Shown piece after piece: positions 1-6,790 of a stretch of 7,178 nt of DNA. The notes below the pieces were generated by a model that saw nothing but the letters and a program-made list of their open reading frames with translations, made no database searches and had not been told where the DNA came from. The number at the start of each line of letters is the position of its first letter. Position 1 is the first letter of the stretch. This stretch comes from Rickettsiales bacterium (lineage in GTDB: Bacteria > Pseudomonadota > Alphaproteobacteria > Rickettsiales > UBA1997): NCBI GenBank assembly GCA_947441875.1, contig CANEUR010000049.1, forward strand, positions 1 to 7,178, written 5' to 3'. The position numbers and the translations under genes are program-made.

Positions 1-81
1 GGCAAAAATTTTTGCCAAAAGCAATCCAAAAGGCACACTGCCTAATAAATAACCAATAATGAGCAAACTAACAAATAACAT
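1..81 (-). CDS. plsY: PlsY, acyl-phosphate:glycerol-3-phosphate acyltransferase (N-terminal fragment, cut by window edge)
   Basis: Only the first 27 codons lie in the window; the gene continues past position 1. Reading leftward from the ATG at 81-79, the protein starts MLFVSLLIIGYLLGSVPFG and continues LLLAKIFA. The block GYLLGSVPFGLLLAK at residues 10-24, inside the first membrane helix, is the N-terminal signature of the PlsY family, which uses acyl-phosphate to acylate glycerol-3-phosphate at the inner membrane in the first step of phospholipid synthesis. The start codon lies 2 bases beyond the stop of sspB, so the two are probably translated from one message with ychF. No separate ribosome binding site is visible, which suggests translational coupling. 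The identification rests on this one motif, but that motif is distinctive. Confidence 0.85.
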   Translation of the reverse strand, partial: MLFVSLLIIGYLLGSVPFGLLLAKIFA

Positions 82-83
82 AA

Positions 84-566
84 TTAAGATTTTTTAGGTT
101 TATTGCGAAAATCAGAAAAAGAAATGACATTTGCAGAATCAGAAATAGCCGAATGTTCTGGTTGTTGATTGTTAAAAACTGGCTGAGAAAAATTTTCGAC
201 CTCATCTTCGTTATATTTGACATTAAATTTTAAAGAGAAATTCATAGAAGGATCAGAAAAAGAAGAGATTGCCTTGTATGGAATAACCAAAGTTTCTGGC
301 TTACCACCAAAAAATAAAACTATGCGAAAGTTTTCCAATTCAACCAGCATTGATTTAAATTGAAATTGAATAGCGATAGTCATTTCTTCTGGATATTTTT
401 CAAGCAAATGCGGAGTAATTTTTACCCCTGGAAATTTGGTAAGAAAGCCAATTAAAAAATAGTGTTTACCTGGTAAACCGTTAGCTGCAACTTTTTTTAG
501 CACTTCACAAATTACCAAGCGCATTGAGTTTTCTACAATTTCGTCGTAACCGATAAGATCGTCCAT
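84..566 (-). CDS. sspB: SspB-family ClpXP adaptor, alphaproteobacterial type
   Basis: This 160-residue protein matches the alphaproteobacterial SspB family. The conserved core includes GLPGKHYFLIGFLTKFPGV (residues 30-48), YPEEMTIAIQFQF (58-70), and the later strands LFFGGKPETLVIPYKAISSFSDPS (written here in two parts: 84-95 and 96-107). SspB proteins hold ssrA-tagged or other substrates and deliver them to the ClpXP protease in the cytoplasm. After the core comes a polar, probably disordered linker (about 117-143), then a short basic tail NVISFSDFRNK (146-156). The tail resembles the C-terminal ClpX-docking motif of SspB orthologues. The gene sits 15 bases after ychF and 2 bases before plsY, probably co-transcribed with both. 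No Shine-Dalgarno sequence is seen; the ATG is directly preceded by the U-rich leader TTATTTATTTT. Confidence 0.85.
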   Translation of the reverse strand: MDDLIGYDEIVENSMRLVICEVLKKVAANGLPGKHYFLIGFLTKFPGVKITPHLLEKYPEEMTIAIQFQFKSMLVELENFRIVLFFGGKPETLVIPYKAISSFSDPSMNFSLKFNVKYNEDEVENFSQPVFNNQQPEHSAISDSANVISFSDFRNKPKKS

Positions 567-581
567 AAAATAAATAAAAAA

Positions 582-1679
582 TTAATTAGCAAAACGAAAA
601 TGAAAAACATCACCATCTTGCACCACATATTCTTTGCCTTCAAGCCTTAATTTACCAGCATTTTTACAACCTTCTTCGCCACTAAATTTAATATAATCAA
701 GATAAGAAACAGTTTCGGCCCTGATAAATCCTTTTTCAAAATCGGTATGAATAACTCCAGCGGCCTTAGGAGCCGTGAGACCTTTTGACAACACCCAACT
801 ATGACATTCTTTTGGCCCTACGGTAAAAAATGAAATGAGGTTTAACAAAGAAAAGCCAGATTTAATAATTTGCGATAAGCCAGTTTGACTAAGCCCTGCC
901 GCTTTTAAATATTCGAGTTTTTCGGATAAACTATCAAGGGAAGCAACTTCGGCTTCAATTTGGGCAGAAATATTTAAACAAATATAATTATTTTTTTGAC
1001 AATAATCTAAAACATTTTGTGAGTGCTCGTTGCCTGCAACTTCGTGTTCGGCTAAATTGCAGACAAAAAGCTGCGGTTTAGCGGTAATAAGTTGTAAGTT
1101 TTTAAGTATTTTTTGCTCATCAGCATCGGCAACATTTAAAGCACTGGCTGGCTTGCCTTCTGCTAAAATCAAGATTATCTTTTTTATTAAAACAACTTGT
1201 GGCAATAAATCTTTATCAGTTTTGGCTTTTTTTTCGAGGGCAGGAAGTCTTTTTTCGAGGCTTTCAAGATCGGCAATAGCAAGCTCTAGCTGAATTAATT
1301 CAATATCACGCACAGGATTTATTGAGTTTTCAACATGCACAATATTATTATCTTCGAAGCATCGAAGCACATTAATAATAGCATCAACTTCACGTATATG
1401 CGATAAAAACTGATTGCCTAAACCCTCGCCCTTGCTTGCTCCCTTTACTAAACCAGCAATATCAACAAATTCTATTTGTGAAGCAATAATTTCGGCAGAA
1501 CCTGCAATTTTTGCTAATTGCTCTAAACGCACATCTGGCACATTTACTTTGCCTAAATTAGGCTCTATGGTGCAAAAAGGATAATTTGCTGCTTCGGCAG
1601 AAATAGTTTGGGTAAGTGCATTAAATAAAGTTGATTTTCCAACATTTGGTAACCCAACAATTCCACATTTTAAAGACAT
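582..1679 (-). CDS. ychF: YchF/Ola1-family ribosome-associated P-loop ATPase
   Basis: This 365-residue protein is complete; the E. coli homologue is 363. The P-loop GLPNVGKST is at residues 9-17, the conserved NYPFCTIEPN block at 32-41, and the G3 motif DIAGLVKGASKGEGLGNQF at 73-91. The G4 position reads NLAE (208-211) instead of the GTPase NKxD. That substitution is the hallmark of YchF/Ola1 and accounts for its preference for ATP over GTP. Residues about 125-165 are the family's helical insertion, and a TGS domain with FFTVGPKE and APKAAGVIHTDFEKGFIRAE occupies about 282-365. The family binds ribosomes and is linked to translation and stress responses. Here it is the first gene of a leftward run with sspB and plsY and is divergent from mltA. 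The start is not preceded by a Shine-Dalgarno sequence. Confidence 0.97.
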   Translation of the reverse strand: MSLKCGIVGLPNVGKSTLFNALTQTISAEAANYPFCTIEPNLGKVNVPDVRLEQLAKIAGSAEIIASQIEFVDIAGLVKGASKGEGLGNQFLSHIREVDAIINVLRCFEDNNIVHVENSINPVRDIELIQLELAIADLESLEKRLPALEKKAKTDKDLLPQVVLIKKIILILAEGKPASALNVADADEQKILKNLQLITAKPQLFVCNLAEHEVAGNEHSQNVLDYCQKNNYICLNISAQIEAEVASLDSLSEKLEYLKAAGLSQTGLSQIIKSGFSLLNLISFFTVGPKECHSWVLSKGLTAPKAAGVIHTDFEKGFIRAETVSYLDYIKFSGEEGCKNAGKLRLEGKEYVVQDGDVFHFRFAN

Positions 1680-1694
1680 AAAATTAATTTTAAT

Positions 1695-1730
1695 TTGAAA
1701 ATAAATAATGAGTTTACTAAACTTATCTTA
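1695..1730 (+). promoter_or_regulatory. Candidate sigma70 promoter for mltA-miaA
   Basis: On the plus strand, TTGAAA (1695-1700) is followed after exactly 17 bases by TAAACT (1718-1723). This predicts a start near 1730 and a leader of about 31 bases to the mltA ATG at 1762. The boxes are identical in sequence and spacing to those of the opposing ychF promoter, and each -10 box lies beside the other within the partner's footprint. A second AT-rich hexamer, TATTAT at 1754-1759, is too close to the ATG to serve an ordinary leadered message. Confidence 0.5.
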
Positions 1731-1739
1731 ACTTTTCAA
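1704..1739 (-). promoter_or_regulatory. Candidate sigma70 promoter for ychF-sspB-plsY
   Basis: On the minus strand, TTGAAA (1739-1734, five of six consensus bases) is followed after 17 bases by TAAACT (1716-1711, four of six). This predicts a start near 1704 and a leader of about 25 bases before the ychF ATG. The -10 hexamer is one arm of the palindrome AGTTTACTAAACT, whose other arm is the -10 of the opposing mltA promoter. This is a by-eye prediction in AT-rich DNA; the spacing and symmetry raise its credibility. Confidence 0.5.
1711..1723. repeat. Perfect 13-base palindrome at the centre of the divergent promoter region
   Basis: AGTTTA-C-TAAACT is a perfect inverted repeat with a single central base. 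It is flanked on each side by exactly 10 bases and then by TTGAAA on the left (1695-1700) and its reverse complement TTTCAA on the right (1734-1739). The region from 1695 to 1739 is therefore a symmetrical dyad centred on 1717. It can be read as paired -10 boxes, as an operator for a dimeric regulator, or as both. Confidence 0.6.
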
Positions 1740-1761
1740 TCAAAATTCTTAGGTATTATAA

Positions 1762-2841
1762 ATGATTAGCAAAATTTTTTCTTTGATTCTATTTTTTATG
1801 ATGTTAGGTGGTTGTTTTTTACATAAAAAAGCCACAATTAAGCATAATAATTTTATTTTACAAGAACTTGATTTTTCACAACTAAACAACTGGCAACAAG
1901 ATAATCATCTAGAAGCTTTGCAGGCTTTTTTAAATTCTTGCGATAAAATGGCAAAACTCCAGCAAAATAAGCCAATAAACGGCTCTATTTTACACATCAC
2001 CCCTGCCGATTATTATGATGTTTGTCAAATAGCTAAAGTGGTTAGCACCTTAGATAACCAACAAGCCAAAAACTTTTTTGAAAACTGGTTTAGAGTTTTT
2101 AAAATTGAGGGCAAGCAGGAAAATAAGCTTTTTACTGGCTACTATGAAGCAACTTTATTTGGTAGCTATAAAAAAAATCATCGTTACAAATACCCTGTTT
2201 ATGGTTTACCAAGTAATAGTTGGTTTGATTTTACCAGAGAACAAATTAATAACGGAGCATTGGCAAATAAAAAACTCGAATTACTTTATGTTGATAATGC
2301 AGTTGATTTATTTTTTACTCATATTCAAGGATCGGCTACGGTAATTTTACCAAATCATAAAAGAATCAAACTTGTTTATGCTGGTAAAAATAAGCAAAAA
2401 TTTGTGGCAATAGGCAATTATTTATTAAAAAATGGCATTTTAGATTTTGAAAATATCAGTCCACTAAACATAAAAGAATGGCTCAAGCAAAACCCAGAAA
2501 AACAGCAAGAGATACTTAACTTAAATCCTTCTTACATTTTTTTTGCCCTCTCTAACTCTAAAGAAACCATTGGCTCTTTCGGAAGCCCACTTACCGCCGA
2601 AAGATCTCTTGCTATTGATGATGAATTAATAACTTATGGCAGTTTGCTTTGGGTAGAAATTGAAAAACAAAATTTTTATAAATTGATGACATCGCAAGAT
2701 ACTGGCTCCGATATCAAAGGCCTAGGCAGGGGAGATATATTTTTTGGCAGTGGATTTCAAGCCGAAGAAAAAGCATCAAAAATGTATGGCAAAGGTGATT
2801 ATTATTTGTTGATACCAAGTAATACCATTTTCCATATTTAA
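1762..2841 (+). CDS. mltA: MltA-family membrane-bound lytic murein transglycosylase (lipoprotein)
   Basis: This 359-residue protein begins with a lipoprotein signal peptide: a short basic start, a hydrophobic stretch and the lipobox LGGC with the modified cysteine at residue 18. The residue after the cysteine is Phe, not Asp, so outer-membrane sorting is expected. MltA landmarks follow in the usual order: GYYEA (126-130), HIQGSATV (187-194), NPSYIFF (255-261), SPLTAERSLAID (275-286), and a C-terminal SQDTGSDIKGLGRGDIFFGSG (split as 311-322 and 323-331). The aspartate-rich C-terminal block carries the family's catalytic region. The enzyme cleaves the MurNAc-GlcNAc bond of peptidoglycan to give 1,6-anhydro-MurNAc, so the organism probably keeps some peptidoglycan. 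A weak AGG lies 8 bases before the ATG. The gene is followed by miaA after 11 bases. Confidence 0.93.
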   Translation: MISKIFSLILFFMMLGGCFLHKKATIKHNNFILQELDFSQLNNWQQDNHLEALQAFLNSCDKMAKLQQNKPINGSILHITPADYYDVCQIAKVVSTLDNQQAKNFFENWFRVFKIEGKQENKLFTGYYEATLFGSYKKNHRYKYPVYGLPSNSWFDFTREQINNGALANKKLELLYVDNAVDLFFTHIQGSATVILPNHKRIKLVYAGKNKQKFVAIGNYLLKNGILDFENISPLNIKEWLKQNPEKQQEILNLNPSYIFFALSNSKETIGSFGSPLTAERSLAIDDELITYGSLLWVEIEKQNFYKLMTSQDTGSDIKGLGRGDIFFGSGFQAEEKASKMYGKGDYYLLIPSNTIFHI

Positions 2842-2852
2842 ATAACAGTGAT

Positions 2853-3710
2853 ATGTCTAAATTACAAAAAATCATTATTATTTCAGGACCAACCGCTTCT
2901 GGCAAATCGGCTTATGCAATAAAATTAGCCAAACAATTTAACGGAGCAGTTATTAATGCCGATGCTTTACAAATTTATGATAGTTTGCCAATTTTATCTG
3001 CTCAGCCTAGTTTAGAAGAACAACAAGGGGTTTTGCATTATCTTTATGGCATTTTAAACTATACAAAACAATGTTCGGTAGCAATTTGGCTAAAGTTAGC
3101 AAAAGAAAGTATTGCAAATTGTTTTTTACAAAATCTAACACCAATAGTTGTTGGTGGCACTGGCATGTATTTATCGGCTTTGCTTGATGGTATTAATTTT
3201 ATTCCTGAAATCGAAAAAACTTTTATCTTGCAAGCAGAAAATTTATATCAACAAATGGGGCAACAAAAATTTGCTCATCAGTTTGGAAACAATAAAATTA
3301 TTGATAAACAAAAACTCATTCGCTATGCTTCGGTTTATTTGCAAACCAATAAAACTATCGATTTTTGGCATCAACAAGAAAAAATAAAAATCTTTCCTCA
3401 AGCAACATTTGAGCATTACACTATCAAATTACCTAGACAAAAACTTTATGAGAACTGCAATTTACGATTTTTGCAAATGTTAAAAAGCGGAGCAATGCTA
3501 GAAGTAGAAAAGTTGCAAAAAGAAATTAATGGTGGTATTTATAGCATCACTAAAACCATTGGTTTTGCAGAAATTACACGATATTTAGCAGGAAACCTTG
3601 ATTTGCAATCGGCAATTAACTTAGCAAGCCAAAAAACTCGAAACTATGCTAAAAGACAACTAACCTGGATAAATAATCGTTTTGCACTGGCAAATGAAAT
3701 TAGAATTTGA
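2853..3710 (+). CDS. miaA: MiaA, tRNA dimethylallyltransferase
   Basis: This 285-residue protein is somewhat shorter than E. coli MiaA (316). The P-loop SGPTASGKS is at residues 11-19, followed by the INADALQIY region (34-42), the VVGGTGMYLSALLDGI block (99-114), the tRNA-contact segment KTIGFAEITRYLAGN (234-248) and the hallmark TRNYAKRQLTW (262-272). MiaA transfers a dimethylallyl group to A37 of tRNAs that read codons starting with U. Two substrate-site positions look divergent from the remembered family consensus: DALQ where D-S-x-Q is usual, and LSAQP where T-A-K/R-P is usual. The presumed general-base aspartate (D37) is kept. The gene lies 11 bases after mltA, probably on the same message, and converges on the lipid kinase-like gene. 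No clear Shine-Dalgarno sequence is seen. Confidence 0.95.
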   Translation: MSKLQKIIIISGPTASGKSAYAIKLAKQFNGAVINADALQIYDSLPILSAQPSLEEQQGVLHYLYGILNYTKQCSVAIWLKLAKESIANCFLQNLTPIVVGGTGMYLSALLDGINFIPEIEKTFILQAENLYQQMGQQKFAHQFGNNKIIDKQKLIRYASVYLQTNKTIDFWHQQEKIKIFPQATFEHYTIKLPRQKLYENCNLRFLQMLKSGAMLEVEKLQKEINGGIYSITKTIGFAEITRYLAGNLDLQSAINLASQKTRNYAKRQLTWINNRFALANEIRI

Positions 3711-3767
3711 AATATTTCTTGCGATATTTAAAAGTGAAGAGTAGTGTTATATTATGTAACTGTTGCA

Positions 3768-4400
3768 TTATAAAAAGTTCCATAAAATATCTAAAAAAGA
3801 TAAAATCAAAGCAAAACTTAGTGGCACCACCAAGTTATCGTCGAGTTTTAATAAATCAGATCTGGCTTCAAGAGCGGTAGCAAAAATAACACCAAAAAGC
3901 GAATAAATATAAAAAACCCAGTTCTTGTAGTTAAAATAACAGCCACAAACAACAACTACAACCATTGCTAGGCAAAAAAAAGCAATTGAGCCAGCTGAGG
4001 TTTTTTGATAAAAAGGCTTACTTTTAATTGATTTGCCAACAATAGAAGCAAAGCCATCGGCAATTGCTAAAATAAACAAAGACATTATTGCCACAACTGG
4101 TTTTGCAAAACTAAAAACTAAACTAGCCGAAAGAAAAGCATAACTTACACCAGATAATTTTGGTTGATTTTTCTCATGGTCTCGCATGATTTTACCAAAA
4201 ATAACCAAAAATAAGCTATTTAAAATATTATTTTTATGTCTAAAAAAATCAGCAAGCACAATTATAAAAGTTGCCACAAACAAAGAGATAAAAAAGATTT
4301 TTTTATTTTTTACTATTACATAGCTTATCGGCAATAATATTAAACAAAAATGAAAAACTTTACGATATATTTCAAACTTAAATTTCAATATCTGTTGCAT
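3768..4400 (-). CDS. Membrane kinase of the dolichol/phytol/diacylglycerol kinase (SEC59/DGK1/VTE5-like) family
   Basis: This 210-residue protein is almost entirely hydrophobic, with roughly six to seven membrane segments. The family's polar landmarks are present in order: R13-K14-x-x-H17 near the N-terminus, LADFFRH (49-55), LSGVSYAFLSA (82-92), AIADGFASIVGK (112-123), K133-T134-x-x-G137, then E178 and DDNLVVPLSFAL (187-198). In eukaryotic members these mark CTP-dependent phosphorylation of a lipid alcohol such as dolichol, phytol or diacylglycerol. The substrate here cannot be read from the sequence; diacylglycerol or a polyprenol for wall or lipid recycling are reasonable guesses. The gene is last in the pdhA-pdhB-ftsB run, 16 bases after the ftsB-like gene. 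Its opening ATGCAACAG is repeated just past its own stop. Confidence 0.75.
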   Translation of the reverse strand: MQQILKFKFEIYRKVFHFCLILLPISYVIVKNKKIFFISLFVATFIIVLADFFRHKNNILNSLFLVIFGKIMRDHEKNQPKLSGVSYAFLSASLVFSFAKPVVAIMSLFILAIADGFASIVGKSIKSKPFYQKTSAGSIAFFCLAMVVVVVCGCYFNYKNWVFYIYSLFGVIFATALEARSDLLKLDDNLVVPLSFALILSFLDILWNFL

Positions 4401-4416
4401 AAAAAAAATCTCAAAA

Positions 4417-4758
4417 TTACTGGTTTTTACGATATAAAACTACTTCATTTTTATTGATATAGCCTAAAATTTTTCGAGATTGTTCGTCTACCAAATCGAG
4501 ATCAAGAGATTGTAAATTCATATTTTCTACTGCTTTAGATTTTGCTTGTAAATTTTGTTGTAAAATTTGCTTGGTTAGTTGGAGATCATTAAAATTATAT
4601 AACACATTTTTATAAGCAAAAAAACCTTTGTTGCCAAAAAAAGCAATAATTAAAAAATAAATAATCAAACCAAAACAAATACAGTAAGAAATAAAAAAGC
4701 TTTTCGATATTTGATAGTTATCAACCAAATTGTAGAGATAATTACGAGTTTTTAGCAT
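4417..4758 (-). CDS. ftsB: FtsB/DivIC-family septum formation initiator
   Basis: This 113-residue single-pass protein has a short cytoplasmic N-terminus (1-20), one membrane helix (about 21-41) and the junction GNKGFFAYK (42-50). A heptad-like coiled coil follows (about 50-80), ending in a segment LDLDLVDEQSRKILGYINKNEVV (split as 85-95 and 96-107). The membrane helix, Gly-rich junction, coiled coil and acidic 'leader-to-Arg-x-x-Leu-Gly' tail match the DivIC/FtsB family, whose members bridge FtsL and FtsQ in the division complex. The sequence itself is poorly conserved, so the assignment leans on architecture and on this family's common association with pdhA in alphaproteobacteria. It lies 9 bases after pdhB. 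Finding it downstream of pdhB, rather than upstream of pdhA, is unusual. Confidence 0.75.
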   Translation of the reverse strand: MLKTRNYLYNLVDNYQISKSFFISYCICFGLIIYFLIIAFFGNKGFFAYKNVLYNFNDLQLTKQILQQNLQAKSKAVENMNLQSLDLDLVDEQSRKILGYINKNEVVLYRKNQ

Positions 4759-4767
4759 TTTTTATTT

Positions 4768-5763
4768 TTACAAGCCTTCGCATATTGCTAAAGCCGATTC
4801 AACAATATTATGAGTTTTTGGTAATGCTAATTTTTCAAGATTAGCAGCATAAGGCAATGGAGCATCAACCGAAGCTAGTTTTTTCACTGGCGCATCGAGA
4901 TAATCAAATGCTTGATCCATCACTACATAAGCAATTTCACTTCCTACACTGGCAAAAGGAAAGCCTTCTTCAACAGTAAGGCATCGACCAGTTTTCTGCA
5001 CAGAAGAAATAATTGTGGCAGTATCAAGTGGCCTAATAGTGCGAAGATCGATAACTTCTGCCGAAATATTATATTTTTCTTGCAATTCTTCTGCAGCCTC
5101 AAGAGCATATTTAACCATTAAAGAAAAGGCAATAATAGTAATATCAGAGCCTTCTCTTGTTATTTTTGCCTTGCCAATTTCAACCAAATGATCTTGCAAA
5201 TATTCTTCTTCAAAAGAAAAACCATAAGTAATTTCGTTTTCTAAAAAAATAACAGGATTTGGATCACGTATTGCTGATTTTAATAAACCTTTGGCATCGG
5301 CAGAACTATAAGGGGCAACAACTTTTAATCCCGGAATTGAGGCATACCAAGCCGCATAACATTGCGAATGTTGAGCTCCTACTCTAGCGGCGGGCCCGTT
5401 TGGACCTCTAAACACAATGGGGCATTTTACCTGCCCTCCCGACATATAGTTGGTTTTGGCTGCTGAATTAACAATTTGATCGATGGCTTGCATAGCAAAA
5501 TTAAAAGTCATAAATTCAACCACTGGGCGTAAACCAACAAAAGCCGAACCAACTGCTAAGCCAGCAAAGCCATGCTCGGTAATTGGAGTGTCAATTACTC
5601 TTTTTGCCCCAAACTCGGCTAATAATCCTTGAGTTACTTTATAGGCACCGTTATATTCAGCAACCTCTTCGCCCATTACATAAACTTGTGGATTTAGCCT
5701 CATTTCTTCTGCCATTGCTTCTCTTAAAGCTTCTCGAACTGTGAGTTTTTTTAAAGTAGCCAT
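4768..5763 (-). CDS. pdhB: Pyruvate dehydrogenase E1 component, beta subunit
   Basis: This 331-residue protein is full length for an E1 beta. It opens with LTVREALREAMAEEM (7-21) and contains GEEVAEYNGAYKVTQGL (31-47), with the thiamine-diphosphate-activating glutamate expected at E32. It continues with RVIDTPITEHGFAGLAVG (55-72), FRGPNGPAARVGAQHSQ (118-134, including conserved H132), and the C-terminal VIDLRTIRPLDT (237-248) and VEEGFPFASVG (264-274). It pairs with PdhA to decarboxylate pyruvate and acetylate the lipoyl group of E2. There is no N-terminal lipoyl domain of the kind found on PdhB in several free-living alphaproteobacteria. The gene starts 22 bases after pdhA; the ATG is preceded by CAT, and only a weak purine stretch is present as a ribosome site. 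Confidence 0.97.
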   Translation of the reverse strand: MATLKKLTVREALREAMAEEMRLNPQVYVMGEEVAEYNGAYKVTQGLLAEFGAKRVIDTPITEHGFAGLAVGSAFVGLRPVVEFMTFNFAMQAIDQIVNSAAKTNYMSGGQVKCPIVFRGPNGPAARVGAQHSQCYAAWYASIPGLKVVAPYSSADAKGLLKSAIRDPNPVIFLENEITYGFSFEEEYLQDHLVEIGKAKITREGSDITIIAFSLMVKYALEAAEELQEKYNISAEVIDLRTIRPLDTATIISSVQKTGRCLTVEEGFPFASVGSEIAYVVMDQAFDYLDAPVKKLASVDAPLPYAANLEKLALPKTHNIVESALAICEGL

Positions 5764-5785
5764 ATGTTCTGGTTTTGGTTATTTT

Positions 5786-6790
5786 TTAATTATAAATTTC
5801 GGTTAAAAGCTCTGATTCTGCTGGTTCTGGACTGTTTTTTGCAAACTCAACAATATCGTTTATTTGTGTTTTAATGCCGTTTTCAATAAATTTAAAATCA
5901 TCTTCATTAGCTATTTTATGCTCTAAAACACTGTTTTTTAAGCTATCGATAGGATCTTGATCTTTTTTGCAATTAAGCTCTTCTTTAGAGCGATAGGTAG
6001 CAGGATCAGACATTGAGTGCCCACGATAGCGGTAGGTATCGAACTCAAGCAACACAGGGCCATTGCCAGATCGAACAAAATCAACCGCTTTTTGCCCTTC
6101 TGCTATTACTTCAAAAATATTCATGCCATCAATTTTAAAGCCAGGAATATTAAAACCAACTCCCCTTTTATGTAACTCGGCGATAGAAGAAGAGCGTGAA
6201 ACTGAAGTTCCCATAGCATAATGATTGTTTTCGATGATAAACAAAATAGGTAAATTCCACAACTTTGCCATGTTGAAAGCCTCGTAAACTTGCCCTTGAT
6301 GAGCGGCTCCGTCGCCAAAATAACAATAAGTTACATTATTAGTGTTGTTATATTTATCGGCAAAAGCCAAACCAGCACCAATTGGCACTGATGCACCAAC
6401 AATGCCATGACCACCATAAAAATGTTTTTCTAGATCAAATAAATGCATTGAGCCACCCTTTCCTTTAGAAGAGCCTTGGGCTCTGCCTAAAAGCTCGGCC
6501 ATGATTTTTTTAGGATCAGAGCCAAGAGAAATCATGTGACCATGATCTCGATAAGTTGTAATTACTTTATCGCCTTGTTGCATAGTGTGATGCATACCAG
6601 TAGAAATAGCCTCTTGCCCAATGTATAAGTGGCAAAAACCAGCAATTAAGCCCATACCGTAAAGCTGCCCTGCCTTTTCTTCAAACCGACGAATTAGCAA
6701 CATTTGTTGATAAAAATCAAGTAATTTTTGCTTAGAAAAGTTATGAATAAAATTATGGTTTTTTTTGTTTTTATCGCTGTTTGTAGCCAT
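5786..6790 (-). CDS. pdhA: Pyruvate dehydrogenase E1 component, alpha subunit
   Basis: This 334-residue protein has the E1 alpha landmarks in order: LLIRRFEEKAGQLYGMG (31-47), CHLYIGQEA (53-61), the substrate-loop SSKGKGGSMHLFD (107-119), and the thiamine-diphosphate motif beginning GDGAAHQGQVYEAFNMA (159-175) and ending NN (188-189). The flexible loop YRYRGHSMSDP (253-263) keeps the conserved His258 and the serines that are phosphorylated in mitochondrial enzymes; no kinase is seen here. About 22 residues precede the conserved domain, with Lys/Asn-rich composition. With PdhB it forms the E1 heterotetramer that feeds acetyl-CoA to the TCA cycle and lipid synthesis. It is the first gene of a four-gene leftward run, behind a consensus promoter with a palindromic operator-like site. 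pdhC and lpd are not in the window. Confidence 0.97.
   Translation of the reverse strand: MATNSDKNKKNHNFIHNFSKQKLLDFYQQMLLIRRFEEKAGQLYGMGLIAGFCHLYIGQEAISTGMHHTMQQGDKVITTYRDHGHMISLGSDPKKIMAELLGRAQGSSKGKGGSMHLFDLEKHFYGGHGIVGASVPIGAGLAFADKYNNTNNVTYCYFGDGAAHQGQVYEAFNMAKLWNLPILFIIENNHYAMGTSVSRSSSIAELHKRGVGFNIPGFKIDGMNIFEVIAEGQKAVDFVRSGNGPVLLEFDTYRYRGHSMSDPATYRSKEELNCKKDQDPIDSLKNSVLEHKIANEDDFKFIENGIKTQINDIVEFAKNSPEPAESELLTEIYN

Noticed and set aside
1030..1293. Open frame of 87 codons on the plus strand inside ychF.
   Set aside because: It is antisense to a strongly conserved gene and its product is Ser/Ala/Lys-rich with no recognisable domain; treated as a shadow.
2078..2344. Open frame of 88 codons in another frame inside mltA.
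   Set aside because: It overlaps conserved MltA blocks and shows no family signature.
3710..3729. Inverted repeat AAATAT / ATATTT with an 8-base loop just after miaA, as a terminator.
   Set aside because: The stem is six A/T pairs with no G/C and no T-run follows, so a rho-independent terminator is not supported.
3746..3760. Small hairpin GTTATA-TTA-TGTAAC in the convergent gap.
   Set aside because: The stem includes a wobble pair, is short, and lacks a following T-run; such hairpins are expected by chance in this composition.
6121..6318. Open frame of 65 codons on the same strand inside pdhA, in another frame.
   Set aside because: It overlaps the thiamine-binding region of PdhA, which is intact in its own frame, so it is not a frameshift or second gene.
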